Origin: Acidobacteriota bacterium
Lineage (GTDB): Bacteria > Acidobacteriota > UBA6911 > RPQK01 > DATIPO01
Length of the DNA: 64,000 nt
Assembly (NCBI GenBank): GCA_035471785.1
Contig: DATIPQ010000110.1
Location: forward strand, 1-64,000
Direction: 5' to 3'
The position numbers and the translations under genes are program-made. Shown here one piece after another: positions 25,470-34,338 of this stretch. Under the pieces are notes generated by a model. It had not been told where the DNA came from. It did no database searches and saw nothing but the letters and a program-made list of their open reading frames with translations. Every line of letters begins with the position of its first letter. The first letter of the stretch is position 1.

Positions 25470-26309
25470 TCAGCGGGGACGCAGGTCGGCCACCACGGGG
25501 TCGTGGTCCATGTCTTTGAGGCGGCGGCCCTTGAGGGGGCCGGACTCGAGCAGCTCGAAGTGTTCGGGACTGAAGAAGACGTAATCGAGGCGGCGGTCGG
25601 GTTCGGCCGTGGACCCGCCGCCTTCTCCGGCATCGCGCAGGCGCTCGGCCAGGTAGTTGTAGGACTCCACGTCGAGGTGCTCGTCGTTGCTGAAGAGGTC
25701 CTGGCGGCGGCCCAATCCCAGGTCGAAATTAAGGTCTCCCATCAGCAGCCTGGGAAGCGACGGGACCCGTTCCAGGACGTCCATGGCCAGCCCCACGGCG
25801 CGATTGCGTTCCTGGGCTGAAAAAGCGTCGGCGTGGAGCACGGCCACGGCAATGGAGCGCTGCTCTCCAGGCGGACGGCACAGTCCGAAAAGGAGACGGT
25901 TGCGTCCCGGCCAGGAACGCGCTTGCAGGTTTCCGCCACGCATCATCAGGGCCACCCTGGGCGCCTCTCCGCGCCCCCCTACCTCGACCCTCCAATCCTG
26001 GCCCAGGCGCTCGACCAGCCGCTGGGCCTGGCGGCGCGAACGCACCTCCTGCAAGGCCACCAGGTGAGGGGCGAGTTCGCGAAGGGTGGCGGCCACGTGA
26101 TCGATGAGTTCGTCGTCCAGCGGACGGCCCCCGTCGGCGCTGCCGCCCACGTTCCAGGTCATCACCCGAAAAACACCCTCCGCCGGAGGAGCGGCCGCGA
26201 ATCCCCGAACGGGAGCCGGGCGCAAACCCCAACCGGCGACAAAGAAGATCAGGGCAGCCAGCAGCAGCGCCCCCTCCATCCAGCATCCGCGCCAGCTCCG
26301 CAGCTTCAT
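25470..26309 (-). CDS. Membrane-anchored endonuclease/exonuclease/phosphatase family protein
   Basis: The 279-residue protein has an N-terminal membrane anchor (LLLAALIFFVAGWGL) and an EEP domain from about residue 47. The family motifs are present in order: VMTWNVGG, LVALQEV, LLMGDLNFDLG, RRLDYVFFSP, and a final MDHDPVVADLR with the catalytic Asp-His. Members cut phosphodiester or phosphomonoester bonds in nucleic acids, lipids or inositol phosphates, and the anchor places it outside the cytoplasm. Its ATG overlaps the stop of the ABC permease gene by four bases (ATGA) and has an AGGAGG site, so it is the last gene of that operon. Confidence 0.88.
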   Translation of the reverse strand: MKLRSWRGCWMEGALLLAALIFFVAGWGLRPAPVRGFAAAPPAEGVFRVMTWNVGGSADGGRPLDDELIDHVAATLRELAPHLVALQEVRSRRQAQRLVERLGQDWRVEVGGRGEAPRVALMMRGGNLQARSWPGRNRLLFGLCRPPGEQRSIAVAVLHADAFSAQERNRAVGLAMDVLERVPSLPRLLMGDLNFDLGLGRRQDLFSNDEHLDVESYNYLAERLRDAGEGGGSTAEPDRRLDYVFFSPEHFELLESGPLKGRRLKDMDHDPVVADLRPR

Positions 26310-27145
26310 CCCACCTCCTCGCGGGAGCGGAAGCGGTAGAGGGCCAGAGCCAGGAAAAGGCAGGCGAAGCCGGCCAGCATCGAAGCCTCAAAGGCCACCT
26401 GGTGCCAGGGAATCCGCTCCTGAAAAAGGGCCCTCCAGTAGCCCAGATGACTGGTGAAGAGCCAGGGACGCAAGTCACGGAAAAAGTGAATCTCGCTGAC
26501 CACGTAGAGCACCAGATAGACGGCCACCGACGATCCCACGGCATTAACCGGATTGCCCACCCAGGAAGAGAGCAGCAGAGCCAGCGAAAGGGTGGCCAGC
26601 AGCCCCAGGGTAGCCGCCGGCCACACCATCAAGAAACGCGCCAGAGCCTCTGACTGGGGCAGGAACTGGTGCTGAGAGGTCATCTGCAGCACGCCCGGAT
26701 AGATGTTGAGATCGCCCCAGCCCACGGCCAGCAATCCCAACAGCAGGCTCAGGCCTAAAAAGCCGCCCACCAGAAGAAAGAGGTAGCTCAAGGAGATGGC
26801 GGACTTGGCCAGGAAGAGACTGCGGCGTGAAAGCGGACGGGTCAGCATCAGGTCGATGGTGCGGGAATGGGTCTCCGAGGCGATCTGGGCGCCGGCTTCG
26901 GTGGCCGCGAAAATGGGCAAGACCAGCACGAATCCGAAATAGAAGGCGTAGAGCGAGAAGGTCAAGCCGTTGAAGTAGGAACTGTTTTCGAAGGTGTAGC
27001 GGAAGTCGGCCTGTCCTCCGGTTTCCTTTTGGGCGTAGGTGTAAAAGCCGAAGAGCATGAGGGCCAGGAAAAGCACCAGCGCCGAGATGGCCACCCAGGG
27101 CCGCTTGGAACGCACCAGCTTGAGCAATTCCAACCGAGCCAGCAT
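26306..27145 (-). CDS. ABC-2 type transporter permease
   Basis: The 279-residue inner-membrane protein has about six hydrophobic segments: about residues 17-37, 60-82, 110-138, 170-195, 200-222 and 255-272. The N-terminal MLARLELLKLVRSKRPWVAIS and the FAATEAGAQIASETHSRTIDLMLTRPLSRRSLFLAK stretch between segments two and three are typical of ABC-2 exporters (YbhN/NatB-like). It pairs with the ATPase encoded immediately upstream; the genes overlap by one base (TGATG). Export substrate unknown. Confidence 0.88.
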   Translation of the reverse strand: MLARLELLKLVRSKRPWVAISALVLFLALMLFGFYTYAQKETGGQADFRYTFENSSYFNGLTFSLYAFYFGFVLVLPIFAATEAGAQIASETHSRTIDLMLTRPLSRRSLFLAKSAISLSYLFLLVGGFLGLSLLLGLLAVGWGDLNIYPGVLQMTSQHQFLPQSEALARFLMVWPAATLGLLATLSLALLLSSWVGNPVNAVGSSVAVYLVLYVVSEIHFFRDLRPWLFTSHLGYWRALFQERIPWHQVAFEASMLAGFACLFLALALYRFRSREEVG

Positions 27146-28098
27146 CAGCGCACGTCTCCCCTGGCGGGAAGTCCCTGGTCGCGGCGGGCCTGACGGATGC
27201 GCTGCAGCAACAGTTCTTCCAGTGTGGGTTTGGCCTCGTGGAACTCGATCAGGCGCACTCCGCAGTCCTGCAGAAGCGCTGAGGCTTGGGCCAGGTCGAG
27301 GGCGGAGGCCGGCAGGAGGAGGGTGCCGTCGGGGGCGGCCTCGGGCTTGAGGCCGCGACGCCGCAGGGCTTCCAGAGCGCGGGCCGAATCGTCGACGCGC
27401 AGGTGCAGGCGCTGGCGTCCGTCGCGCAGTCCCGAGGGCGGACCCGAAAAGAGGACGCGCCCCTCTTCAAGAACCAGCATGCGGTCGACGAGTTGTTCCA
27501 CCTCAATCATCAGGTGGCTGGAGAGCAGGATGGAGAGTCCGCGTTCCTGGCGCAGGCGGCCCAGCACCTCGCGCAGGTCCAGCACGGCCAGCGGATCGAG
27601 TCCGTCGGTGGGCTCGTCGAGCACCAGCAGATCGGGCGGCGGAACCAGCGCCTGAGCCAGGGCCAAGCGTTGGCGCATGCCGAAGGAATAGCCGCCCACC
27701 CGGTCGTCGCCTCGTCCCAGCAGCCCCACCGTAAGCAGAGCGCTGTCCACGTCCTGGCGCGAAGGACGGGCGCCGTTGCTGCCCAAACCTCCCAGCAGGC
27801 GCAGGTGCTCGCGGGCCGTGAGGCTGTCGTAGAGGGGCGGCGGTGCGAAGGCGAAGCGCGTCCGCCGCATGACCTGGCGCCTGCGGCTGAAAGGGTCGAG
27901 TCCGAAGACCCGCACCTCCCCCGCGCTGGGCTGCAGCAGTCCGGCCAAAATCTTCAAGAGCGTGGTCTTGCCCGAGCCGTTGGGACCCACCAAGGCCAGG
28001 ATTTCACCTTCCTGCAAACGCAAGTCGACATTGAGCAAAGCTTGGCGCCTGCCGTAATCGCGGGACAGTTTGCGGGTTTCAACGACGGCCTCTTGCAT
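27145..28098 (-). CDS. ABC transporter ATP-binding protein (ABC-2 exporter type)
   Basis: The 317-residue ATPase has Walker A GPNGSGKTT at 38-46, a Q-loop near PPPLYDSLTAREHLRLL, the signature YSFGMRQRLALAQAL, and Walker B LLVLDEPTDGLDP followed by the H-loop in LLSSHLMIEVEQL. The signature reads SFGMR rather than the textbook SGGQ, as is common in this exporter subfamily. The C-terminal 90 residues (from about 225) match the accessory domain of NatA/CcmA-like ATPases. It energises the permease encoded next. It lies 58 bp downstream of the M1 peptidase gene on the same strand, so peptidase and exporter may be cotranscribed. Confidence 0.93.
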   Translation of the reverse strand: MQEAVVETRKLSRDYGRRQALLNVDLRLQEGEILALVGPNGSGKTTLLKILAGLLQPSAGEVRVFGLDPFSRRRQVMRRTRFAFAPPPLYDSLTAREHLRLLGGLGSNGARPSRQDVDSALLTVGLLGRGDDRVGGYSFGMRQRLALAQALVPPPDLLVLDEPTDGLDPLAVLDLREVLGRLRQERGLSILLSSHLMIEVEQLVDRMLVLEEGRVLFSGPPSGLRDGRQRLHLRVDDSARALEALRRRGLKPEAAPDGTLLLPASALDLAQASALLQDCGVRLIEFHEAKPTLEELLLQRIRQARRDQGLPARGDVR

Positions 28099-28156
28099 GA
28101 ATCAACCGCCGCACATTGTAACAAGCGCCCGCGCGGCATGACGCCCCTGCCCGCCG

Positions 28157-30610
28157 TCAGCGGACCAGCATATCGTCCCATTCGTTGATGGTGACCTTGT
28201 CGGGCTTGAAGCCGAGGCCGGGAATATTGAAGGGCGTCATCGCTCCCCGGCTGGTCAGGAAGCCCAGGCGCATGACTTGCCCGTTCAGATGCAGGTAGAG
28301 AGGGACGGGCGCGCGAAAGTCGTCGTTGACCTCCCTTTGATGCAGCTTTCCGCTCACCGTCCACTTGCCTTCCTGCTGGTCGGGCTGGATGCTGAATTCG
28401 AGTTCGTACTTGGGGATCTGGTTGCCGTAGACCCAGGCATCGAAGAACCAGTCCATGCTGCCGTCACCGTCGATGTTCATCATAGGCAGCATGTGTTTCT
28501 CAACCACCTTCTTGAAGTCTTCAGTCGAGGCAGGCTGGTTGAAATGGGTCTTGGTGAAATCCTTCATCATGGCGATGAAGCGTTCATCCGGCTGCTTGGA
28601 ATTGGGGTCGTAGAACATCATGCGCAACATGTGCAGCACCCAGCCGCCTTTTTCGTAAACCAAGGCCGAGTAGCCGCGGGGATACTCGGCCGAACTGAGG
28701 CGCCTGCCCATGTAGATGGGCCCGAGGACGTTGTAGGAGCCCTTGCCGTCTCCGTGCATGAACAATTCGCGGTCCTTCCTCATGCGCTCGAAGTATTCCT
28801 TGGGCGAGCGGCTGTACCAGGCGTAGAGGTTGCCCGAGAACTGAGCGAAGCCCTCCGACAGCCACTGGTCGCGGTAGCTCTTCCACCCCACCACGTGGCC
28901 CCACCACTGGTGAGAGGTTTCATGGGCCCTGAAGTAGTCGGTGATGCCCACGGCGTCGTCGATGCCGAGTTGATGGCGTTGAGTGCTGTCGAGGAAAGTC
29001 GCCGTCGAAAGGTAGAGGAGCGAGGGCCAGCCTTGCCCGTAGCTGAAGGGGATGTTGGAGACGGCCAGCTTCTTGTAGGGATAGGGACCGAAGTAAGTCT
29101 GCATCACACGCAGGCTGTTGCCCACCTCGACGGCCATGGTTCCGGCCATGCGTCCGGGCGAGAGGGACCCGAGGTTGACCGCGCTTCGGGTCTGTCCGAT
29201 GCCTGGACTTGCCAGATGCTCGATACGGCGCAGGAAATCGTCTCCCCGGGCATTGGCGTAGACCTCGACTTTGACATCGCCTACGTCGTGAGTCTCGATC
29301 TTGTAATCGCCGAAAGCGAACCCCGCCACGGCCAGCGGAATCTCGCTCTTCCAGCGGGTGATCCGCTGATCGCCTTCCTTCTGGTCCGAGAGCTTCTCGC
29401 CTACAGACACCGCATCGTAGCGCTTGGGGACGCTCAGGGTGATCTCGAAATCCTTGCGGGTGGCGAAAGCGTTCTCGTTTATGGAAGGCCTGCCCATTCC
29501 ATAACTGGGATACCATCCGAAGCTGCGGCAGAAGAAATTGCCGCCCCCGACCTCTTCAACTACCTTCTTGCCCGCGTACTGAAAAGTGAGTTGATGTGAG
29601 CCCTGTGGCCACGGTTGTGGCGCCACCACGGCCAGATAGTCGTTGTAGAAGACATCGTCGCGGTCTTTTTCGGGCTGCAGGAAGGTCAATTCATTGCCTT
29701 CCTGGTCCTTCACCGAAGAAACCTGCAAGTCGGGAGTCATGGCGAAGAGCAGGACGCGCTCGCCCGCCCGCTTTTGATCGAAAGTGACGTCGACCGTGGC
29801 TCTGAGTTCGGTGTTCTTTTCGACGGTGACGTCTATCTTGTAGGAACGCACCACCGTCTCTTGATGAGAGACGGGATCTTGAAAGACCTCCTGCGGGGTG
29901 CGTCCGTCCTTGGGATACTTGACCCAGACATCGCGGCTGCGATGCGATTCCCGCCAGTTGATCAGTTCCAGCTCTTCGGGATCGAACTCGTCAAAGCAGA
30001 AGCTGAGCCAGCCGTGCTTCCTGGTCTTGATTTCGGCGGCCAGAAAAGCGTGGTGAGAGCCTTGAGAAGCCAACAGGGCTTTGAGCAGCCGGGCGTCCCA
30101 GTCGAGTCCGTGGCGGCGCAGTTTGCGCAAGCGGTCGAGGTCGGGGCGGAAGGAGCCATCTTGCGACTGAAGGGCCTGAGAGAACTTGCCGCCGGTGCCG
30201 TCGCCGAAGAAGAGCAAAGCTTCGGTGAACTCGGCGTCCACCGTCGCTTCCTTGGCGTGAAGGGCCAACTGGTCACGCTCGGCCGACAAGGACGGTTTGA
30301 TGGAAAGGCGGCCCGAGCCCTGAAAATAGGCCATGGAGGGACGCCCCGGCAAAGGCGAGTCCAAGGCCAGGCGCCCTTGCTGGAAGACGATTTCAGCCTC
30401 GTCCCTGCGCAGCGTCAGGTCGGCGAGGCTGCCGCCCTGAGCGAACTCGGGACTGCGTAATCGCTGCCACAGGGCGGCGGCATCCAGGCTGTCAGGAGCA
30501 ATCTCGGCGGCTTTCTCCTCCACCGCTTCAGGTGGCACTGTTTCTTCCTGAGCCAGCGCCGTCGGGACGGCAGCCATCATCAAGACTGCAACGAACAATC
30601 GCTTAACCAT
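28157..30610 (-). CDS. Secreted M1-family metallopeptidase
   Basis: The 817-residue protein has a signal peptide (LFVAVLMMAAVPTALA). Residues about 30-240 have no clear match. Residues about 245-450 resemble the M1 N-terminal beta-saddle. A gluzincin catalytic domain follows with a complete zinc site, His563-Glu564-x-x-His567 then 18 residues to Glu586 (HETSHQWWGH ... WLSEGFAQF). The GxMEN exopeptidase loop is not recognisable; the corresponding place reads SNIPFSYGQGWPSL, so aminopeptidase specificity is uncertain. A C-terminal beta-domain includes the DWFFDAWVYGNQIPKYELEF block of M1-like proteins. GAGGAAGG precedes the ATG. M1 peptidases are often linked to ABC-2 permeases, as here. Confidence 0.9.
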   Translation of the reverse strand: MVKRLFVAVLMMAAVPTALAQEETVPPEAVEEKAAEIAPDSLDAAALWQRLRSPEFAQGGSLADLTLRRDEAEIVFQQGRLALDSPLPGRPSMAYFQGSGRLSIKPSLSAERDQLALHAKEATVDAEFTEALLFFGDGTGGKFSQALQSQDGSFRPDLDRLRKLRRHGLDWDARLLKALLASQGSHHAFLAAEIKTRKHGWLSFCFDEFDPEELELINWRESHRSRDVWVKYPKDGRTPQEVFQDPVSHQETVVRSYKIDVTVEKNTELRATVDVTFDQKRAGERVLLFAMTPDLQVSSVKDQEGNELTFLQPEKDRDDVFYNDYLAVVAPQPWPQGSHQLTFQYAGKKVVEEVGGGNFFCRSFGWYPSYGMGRPSINENAFATRKDFEITLSVPKRYDAVSVGEKLSDQKEGDQRITRWKSEIPLAVAGFAFGDYKIETHDVGDVKVEVYANARGDDFLRRIEHLASPGIGQTRSAVNLGSLSPGRMAGTMAVEVGNSLRVMQTYFGPYPYKKLAVSNIPFSYGQGWPSLLYLSTATFLDSTQRHQLGIDDAVGITDYFRAHETSHQWWGHVVGWKSYRDQWLSEGFAQFSGNLYAWYSRSPKEYFERMRKDRELFMHGDGKGSYNVLGPIYMGRRLSSAEYPRGYSALVYEKGGWVLHMLRMMFYDPNSKQPDERFIAMMKDFTKTHFNQPASTEDFKKVVEKHMLPMMNIDGDGSMDWFFDAWVYGNQIPKYELEFSIQPDQQEGKWTVSGKLHQREVNDDFRAPVPLYLHLNGQVMRLGFLTSRGAMTPFNIPGLGFKPDKVTINEWDDMLVR

Positions 30611-30738
30611 GGTTCCTTCCTCAACAATGGTTCCCGCTTCAATAGCTTCCGCATCTATAATGCCAGAGACCGCAGAAAGATGAAGCGATTTTTGGAGAAA
30701 AGAGAGGCTTAAGTCCGAATCAGTTTTGAGAGAACCGG

Positions 30739-31320
30739 TTACCCGTGGAAATAGTCAGGCTCCATACCGCCGCGCCACTTGATGTTGCATCCCACACTGG
30801 GTTTCTGGTCTTGGCTCACCGCTCTGCCTTCAAGCACGGCATCGGCGGCCTGACGCAGGTCTCGCCCGCTCACGGCAACCTCGTTTCCTGGACGGCTGTC
30901 GTCGAATTGGCCTCGGTAGACCAGCTTCAGGTCCTGGTCGAAGAGGAAAAAGTCGGGGGTGCAGGCAGCCCTGTAGGCTTTGGCGGTCATCTGCGAAGCA
31001 TCGAAAAGATAAGGAAAGACATAGCCGACTCTTTCCTTCTCTTCCTTCATTTTCTCGGGCCGGTCCTGGGGATGTGTCTCGACGTTGTTGGAGTTGATGG
31101 CGACGATGCCCAGTCCTTTGGAAGTGTAGTCGCGGGCGAAGTCGGCCAAGCCCTGGCTGATGTGCTTGACGAAAGGACAGTGATTGCAGATGAACATCAC
31201 CAGCAGGCCCTTCTTGTCGGTGAAATCGTCGAGGGAAACCAGCTTTCCTTCGGTGTCGGGCAGTTCAAAAGGAGGGGCCTGGGTTCCCAGGTCCAGCATC
31301 GTCGAAGCAGTCTTAACCAT
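30739..31320 (-). CDS. Thioredoxin-like (AhpC/TSA-type) protein
   Basis: The 193-residue cytoplasmic protein has a thioredoxin fold: LGTQAPPFELPDTEGKLVSLDDF, then ICNHCPFVKHI holding a CxxC pair, then IVAINSNNVETHPQDRPEKM, a TPDFFLFDQDLKLVYRGQFDD segment with the cis-proline, and the family-typical tail PSVGCNIKWRGGMEPDYF. This subgroup is widespread; the reaction is probably thiol-disulfide exchange or peroxide reduction but is not settled. I start at the ATG at 31320; the much longer open frame upstream is antisense to the receiver-HATPase gene. It lies 128 bp upstream of the M1 gene on the same strand. Confidence 0.9.
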   Translation of the reverse strand: MVKTASTMLDLGTQAPPFELPDTEGKLVSLDDFTDKKGLLVMFICNHCPFVKHISQGLADFARDYTSKGLGIVAINSNNVETHPQDRPEKMKEEKERVGYVFPYLFDASQMTAKAYRAACTPDFFLFDQDLKLVYRGQFDDSRPGNEVAVSGRDLRQAADAVLEGRAVSQDQKPSVGCNIKWRGGMEPDYFHG

Positions 31321-31440
31321 AAAGTCATTGTTCCAAAGCACAAGGCCAAGCGTCAAGAAATCGGGCTTGGCCGGTTGAAAATGGCGCGGCAGAATGCGAT
31401 GCTCTTGAGGCGATTCTGAACTTGATCCGGGAGCTTGTCG

Positions 31441-32358
31441 ATGGACCTCATTCTGGTCGCGGACGCCGAGCCGCTTCCGCCGGTTTTGGCCGAAACGATC
31501 ACCGACCGAGACGTGCAACTGCTGCGGGCCGAATCCAGCGCCGAGGCGCGCCGGATTCTCAGCCAGGAACAGACGAATGTCCGCGTCTTGCTGCTGGATT
31601 GGAAGCTTCCTCCGGAGGGCGGCCTTGAACTCCTTCAGTGGACCCGCCGGCAAGAGAGATTGCCCTACCTTGAAGTAGTCGTCGAATCCTCCAGACTGGG
31701 ACCCGAAGACGTTCGCCACTGCTTCGATTGCGGAGCCTGCCGTTTCGTCAGCAAACCCTGGCAGCCTATTCAGTTGCAGGCCGCCTTGCGTTCCGCGGTC
31801 TCCGATTCCAAGATGAAGGAATCGCTGCTGGGACGCATCCGCGAGTATGAAGACGCCCTCGGACTGCTCAAAGAAGGCATCTTCAAGGTCCACACCCTCA
31901 AGGACGCCGAGTCGCTGGCCATCGGATTGGGCCGTCTGTGCCGCAACCGGCAGGACAGCATGGCCATCTTGGAGCTGCTCAGCAACGGCATCGAGCACGG
32001 CAACCTGGGAATCGGCTACGAGGAGAAGAGCAAGCTGCTCAAGGAAGGCCGCTACCGTGAAGAGATCAAGCGCCTCCTGGCCCTGCCTCCCAACCGCAAC
32101 AAGTTCGTCACCGTGCACGTGCGCATCAGCGAGAAGGGGGGCGACATCGTCATCACCGACGACGGCCCCGGGTTCGACTTCGACAACTTCATGACCATTG
32201 ATCAGGAGCGTCTCTATGACTCCCACGGGCGCGGCATCCTGATGGCCAGTTCCCTGCTCGACTTGCAATACGAGCCTCCCGGCAACAAGGTCCGCGTCCA
32301 CCTGCCGCCCCGCGACGAAGAAGAACCTTCGCCAGAGGACGGGGAGGTTTCGAGTTGA
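31441..32358 (+). CDS. Response regulator receiver fused to anti-sigma-type HATPase domain
   Basis: The 305-residue cytoplasmic protein starts with a receiver domain (residues 1 to about 120) with phospho-acceptor Asp53 (VLLLDWKLP) and the conserved lysine in FVSKPW. The acidic pocket is reduced to Asp8/Glu10. A helical linker (120-165) leads to a GHKL ATPase domain with N-box ELLSNGIEHGN, G1 box DDGPGFD and G2 box GRGILMASSLLD, plus a charged insertion (YEEKSKLLKEGRYREEIKRLL) between N and G1. The layout suggests that phosphorylation controls an RsbW-like kinase or anti-sigma activity. The ATG at 31441 has GGGAG upstream; a TTG two codons earlier is possible. It is divergent from the thioredoxin-like gene. 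Confidence 0.88.
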   Translation: MDLILVADAEPLPPVLAETITDRDVQLLRAESSAEARRILSQEQTNVRVLLLDWKLPPEGGLELLQWTRRQERLPYLEVVVESSRLGPEDVRHCFDCGACRFVSKPWQPIQLQAALRSAVSDSKMKESLLGRIREYEDALGLLKEGIFKVHTLKDAESLAIGLGRLCRNRQDSMAILELLSNGIEHGNLGIGYEEKSKLLKEGRYREEIKRLLALPPNRNKFVTVHVRISEKGGDIVITDDGPGFDFDNFMTIDQERLYDSHGRGILMASSLLDLQYEPPGNKVRVHLPPRDEEEPSPEDGEVSS

Positions 32359-32391
32359 TTGGGAGTTGGCCGTTGGGGGTTGGGATTTGCG

Positions 32392-33246
32392 TCAGCCGGG
32401 ACGTGAGTAGAGGTTGCGCTGTCCACAGAGTGGACAACGGTAGGATTTGATCCAGAGGAACACCCGCTGCAAGCCCGGACGCAAAGAATCCTCGGGATGT
32501 CCCGCGCCGCAACGGCAGCAGACGTTCCATTCCTGCGGCTTGGTGCTGAGGTGCTCGCCGTCCAGCCGGGGCGGGGGCGGCGGAGGATCAGCCTCTTCGA
32601 GCCGTTGGAAGACCACGCCCCATCCATAGCGGCTGAGGCCCTTCCAGCCGGCTTTGTCCATGGCGCGGGCCAGGTAGTTGAGCAAGACCAGGCCGGCCCG
32701 CAGCCAAGAGGGGCGGATGCGTCCCAGAAGGCGGGCGCGGCGAGGAAAATGGGGCAGCTTGGAGGGATCCGGGGGATTGAGGTAAACGAAACCGGTATTG
32801 AGTCCCTTGGAGCTGCGCGCCGCCACCTGCGCGCCTTGCTGCACCCGGTCTACAAACTCGCCGAAACGGAATTGATTGAGGTGGCCTCCCCCCTTGAAGA
32901 CGCATCGGTAGAGGCGGTCATCGAGGGAATACCCGTCGGGCACGGCGGCCCACAGCAGACCTCCCGGCTTGAGGACGCGGCCGATCTCGTCCAGGACGCT
33001 GTCCAGATCCTCGAAGTGCTCCAAAGTGTGGTTGCAGACCACCACGTCGATGGCGGCGTCCTTGAGAGGAAGCCCTTGGGCTCCGGCTTTGAGGCGGCGT
33101 GCATTGCCCGGCGCCGGTCCCGCCGGAAAGTCGAGGTCGAGGGCCAGCACCCGCGCCCGGGTGGCGGCGTAGTTGAAGCTTCCGCCCCCGGCTCCCAGGT
33201 CGAGCACGCGTCCCTCGGGCCCCAGTTCCCCGACCAAGTGTTCCAT
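32392..33246 (-). CDS. Class I SAM-dependent methyltransferase with C-terminal zinc ribbon
   Basis: The 284-residue protein has a Rossmann methyltransferase core: motif I VLDLGAGGGSFNY, motif II LALDLDFP, VDVVVCNHTLEHF (motif IV, UbiE/COQ5-like) and RVLKPGGLLWAAVPDGYS. After a proline-rich hinge (PPPPPPR), the last 50 residues hold four cysteines in pairs (CCRCG and CPLCG), probably a zinc ribbon. Similar proteins modify saccharides or lipids in surface-polymer loci, but there is no such locus here. It is convergent with the receiver-HATPase gene. Confidence 0.85.
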   Translation of the reverse strand: MEHLVGELGPEGRVLDLGAGGGSFNYAATRARVLALDLDFPAGPAPGNARRLKAGAQGLPLKDAAIDVVVCNHTLEHFEDLDSVLDEIGRVLKPGGLLWAAVPDGYSLDDRLYRCVFKGGGHLNQFRFGEFVDRVQQGAQVAARSSKGLNTGFVYLNPPDPSKLPHFPRRARLLGRIRPSWLRAGLVLLNYLARAMDKAGWKGLSRYGWGVVFQRLEEADPPPPPPRLDGEHLSTKPQEWNVCCRCGAGHPEDSLRPGLQRVFLWIKSYRCPLCGQRNLYSRPG

Positions 33247-33452
33247 TTGTTTCCCTTTCAGCCCGAGTTCGCACTTCGCATACCGCCCTTCGTCATTCCC
33301 TCACCAGGGAAGGCGGGCCAAATAGTCTGGGGATGCTTTTGGAACCAGTGATGATGGATTGCGCAGGGTCAAGAGAGCTACCTAGAAGTGTCCCCGGCTG
33401 TCGCGGGCGATGCCGTCGGGGTACCCAGGCGCAGAATCCAGGACCGTCGGCA
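33247..33452. other. Intergenic region between methyltransferase and Bax-inhibitor-1 genes
   Basis: About 200 bp. I see no gene, clear terminator or promoter here. Confidence 0.3.
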
Positions 33453-34178
33453 CTAGTCGCGCAGCTTGGCCAGCAGCCGCAGCATTTCAAGGTAGAGCCA
33501 GACCAGCGTGACCACCAGCCCGAAGGCCCCGTACCATTCCATGTAGCGGGGAGCGCCCTTTTCGGCGCCCTTCTCGATGAAATCGAAGTCGAGCAGCAAG
33601 TTGAAGGCCGCCACGCCCACGATGACCAGGCTGAAGATGATGCCCAGAGGTCCGCTGGAGTGAAGCAGGGGCATGCTGATTCCGAAGAACCCCACCACGA
33701 AGCTGGCCAGGTAAAAGAGGAAAATGGCGCCGGTGGCCATCATCACCCCCGAACGCAGTTTGGCGGTGACTTTGATAGTCCCGGTCTGGTAGAGCATCAG
33801 CATGGCCAGCAAGGTGCCGATGGTGAGTCCCAGCGCATAGACGGGAAGGCCTGGGTACTGGGCGTCGAAGTAGCGCGAGATCACTCCCAGCAAGGCCCCT
33901 TCGGCCAGGGCGTAGAGAGGCGCGGTAATGACCGCCCATTGGGGCTTGAAAATGGTGACCAGAGCCAGAATGAGGCCCGCGATAAGTCCGCCGAAAAGCA
34001 GCAATGATCCCAGCGGCGTATCGGCGTAGGTCCAGGACACGGCTGAAGCCAATACGACCAGCAAGATGAGGAAACCGGTCTTGTGGACGGTCCCGTCAAC
34101 GGTCATGGCGGCTTGGCCGGCGGAGGCGCTCAGATGCCGTTCAAAGCGCGATCCAAGGGCAGGATTTGAAGTTCTCAT
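33453..34178 (-). CDS. Bax inhibitor-1/YccA family membrane protein
   Basis: The 241-residue protein has seven hydrophobic segments spread from about residue 33 to 240, the arrangement of the BI-1/YccA (TMBIM) family. Conserved features are the N-terminal MTVDGTVHKTGFLILLV, then APLYALAEGALLGVIS, and ALGLTIGTLLAMLMLY. Members act as pH-sensitive calcium leak channels (YetJ) or FtsH modulators (YccA). I start at the ATG at 34178, where the family begins. A promoter-like pair TTGACT-17-CAAAAT ends six bases before this ATG and there is no ribosome binding site, so the message is probably leaderless. Confidence 0.9.
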   Translation of the reverse strand: MRTSNPALGSRFERHLSASAGQAAMTVDGTVHKTGFLILLVVLASAVSWTYADTPLGSLLLFGGLIAGLILALVTIFKPQWAVITAPLYALAEGALLGVISRYFDAQYPGLPVYALGLTIGTLLAMLMLYQTGTIKVTAKLRSGVMMATGAIFLFYLASFVVGFFGISMPLLHSSGPLGIIFSLVIVGVAAFNLLLDFDFIEKGAEKGAPRYMEWYGAFGLVVTLVWLYLEMLRLLAKLRD

Positions 34179-34184
34179 TGCACA

Positions 34185-34213
34185 ATTTTGCTTAAATTCT
34201 TGCCAATAGTCAA
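34185..34213 (-). promoter_or_regulatory. Promoter of the Bax-inhibitor-1 gene (leaderless)
   Basis: On the minus strand TTGACT (34213-34208), a 17-base spacer and CAAAAT (34190-34185) precede the ATG at 34178. The expected transcription start coincides with the A of the ATG. Confidence 0.5.
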
Positions 34214-34338
34214 CGAAAACCCAACTCCCCACTGCGCAGGTCGACCTCGGGTCCGCCGAAGGGTACGATGTTGCGTCGTCCATTCCGCTGCCATCCTACG
34301 ATGGGGCAGCGGCAGTAGGCGGAATTCACACGGCCCGG

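Noticed and set aside
31321-32301. N-terminal extension of the thioredoxin-like protein
   Set aside because: The frame is open by chance antisense to the receiver-HATPase gene. The family begins at the ATG at 31320.
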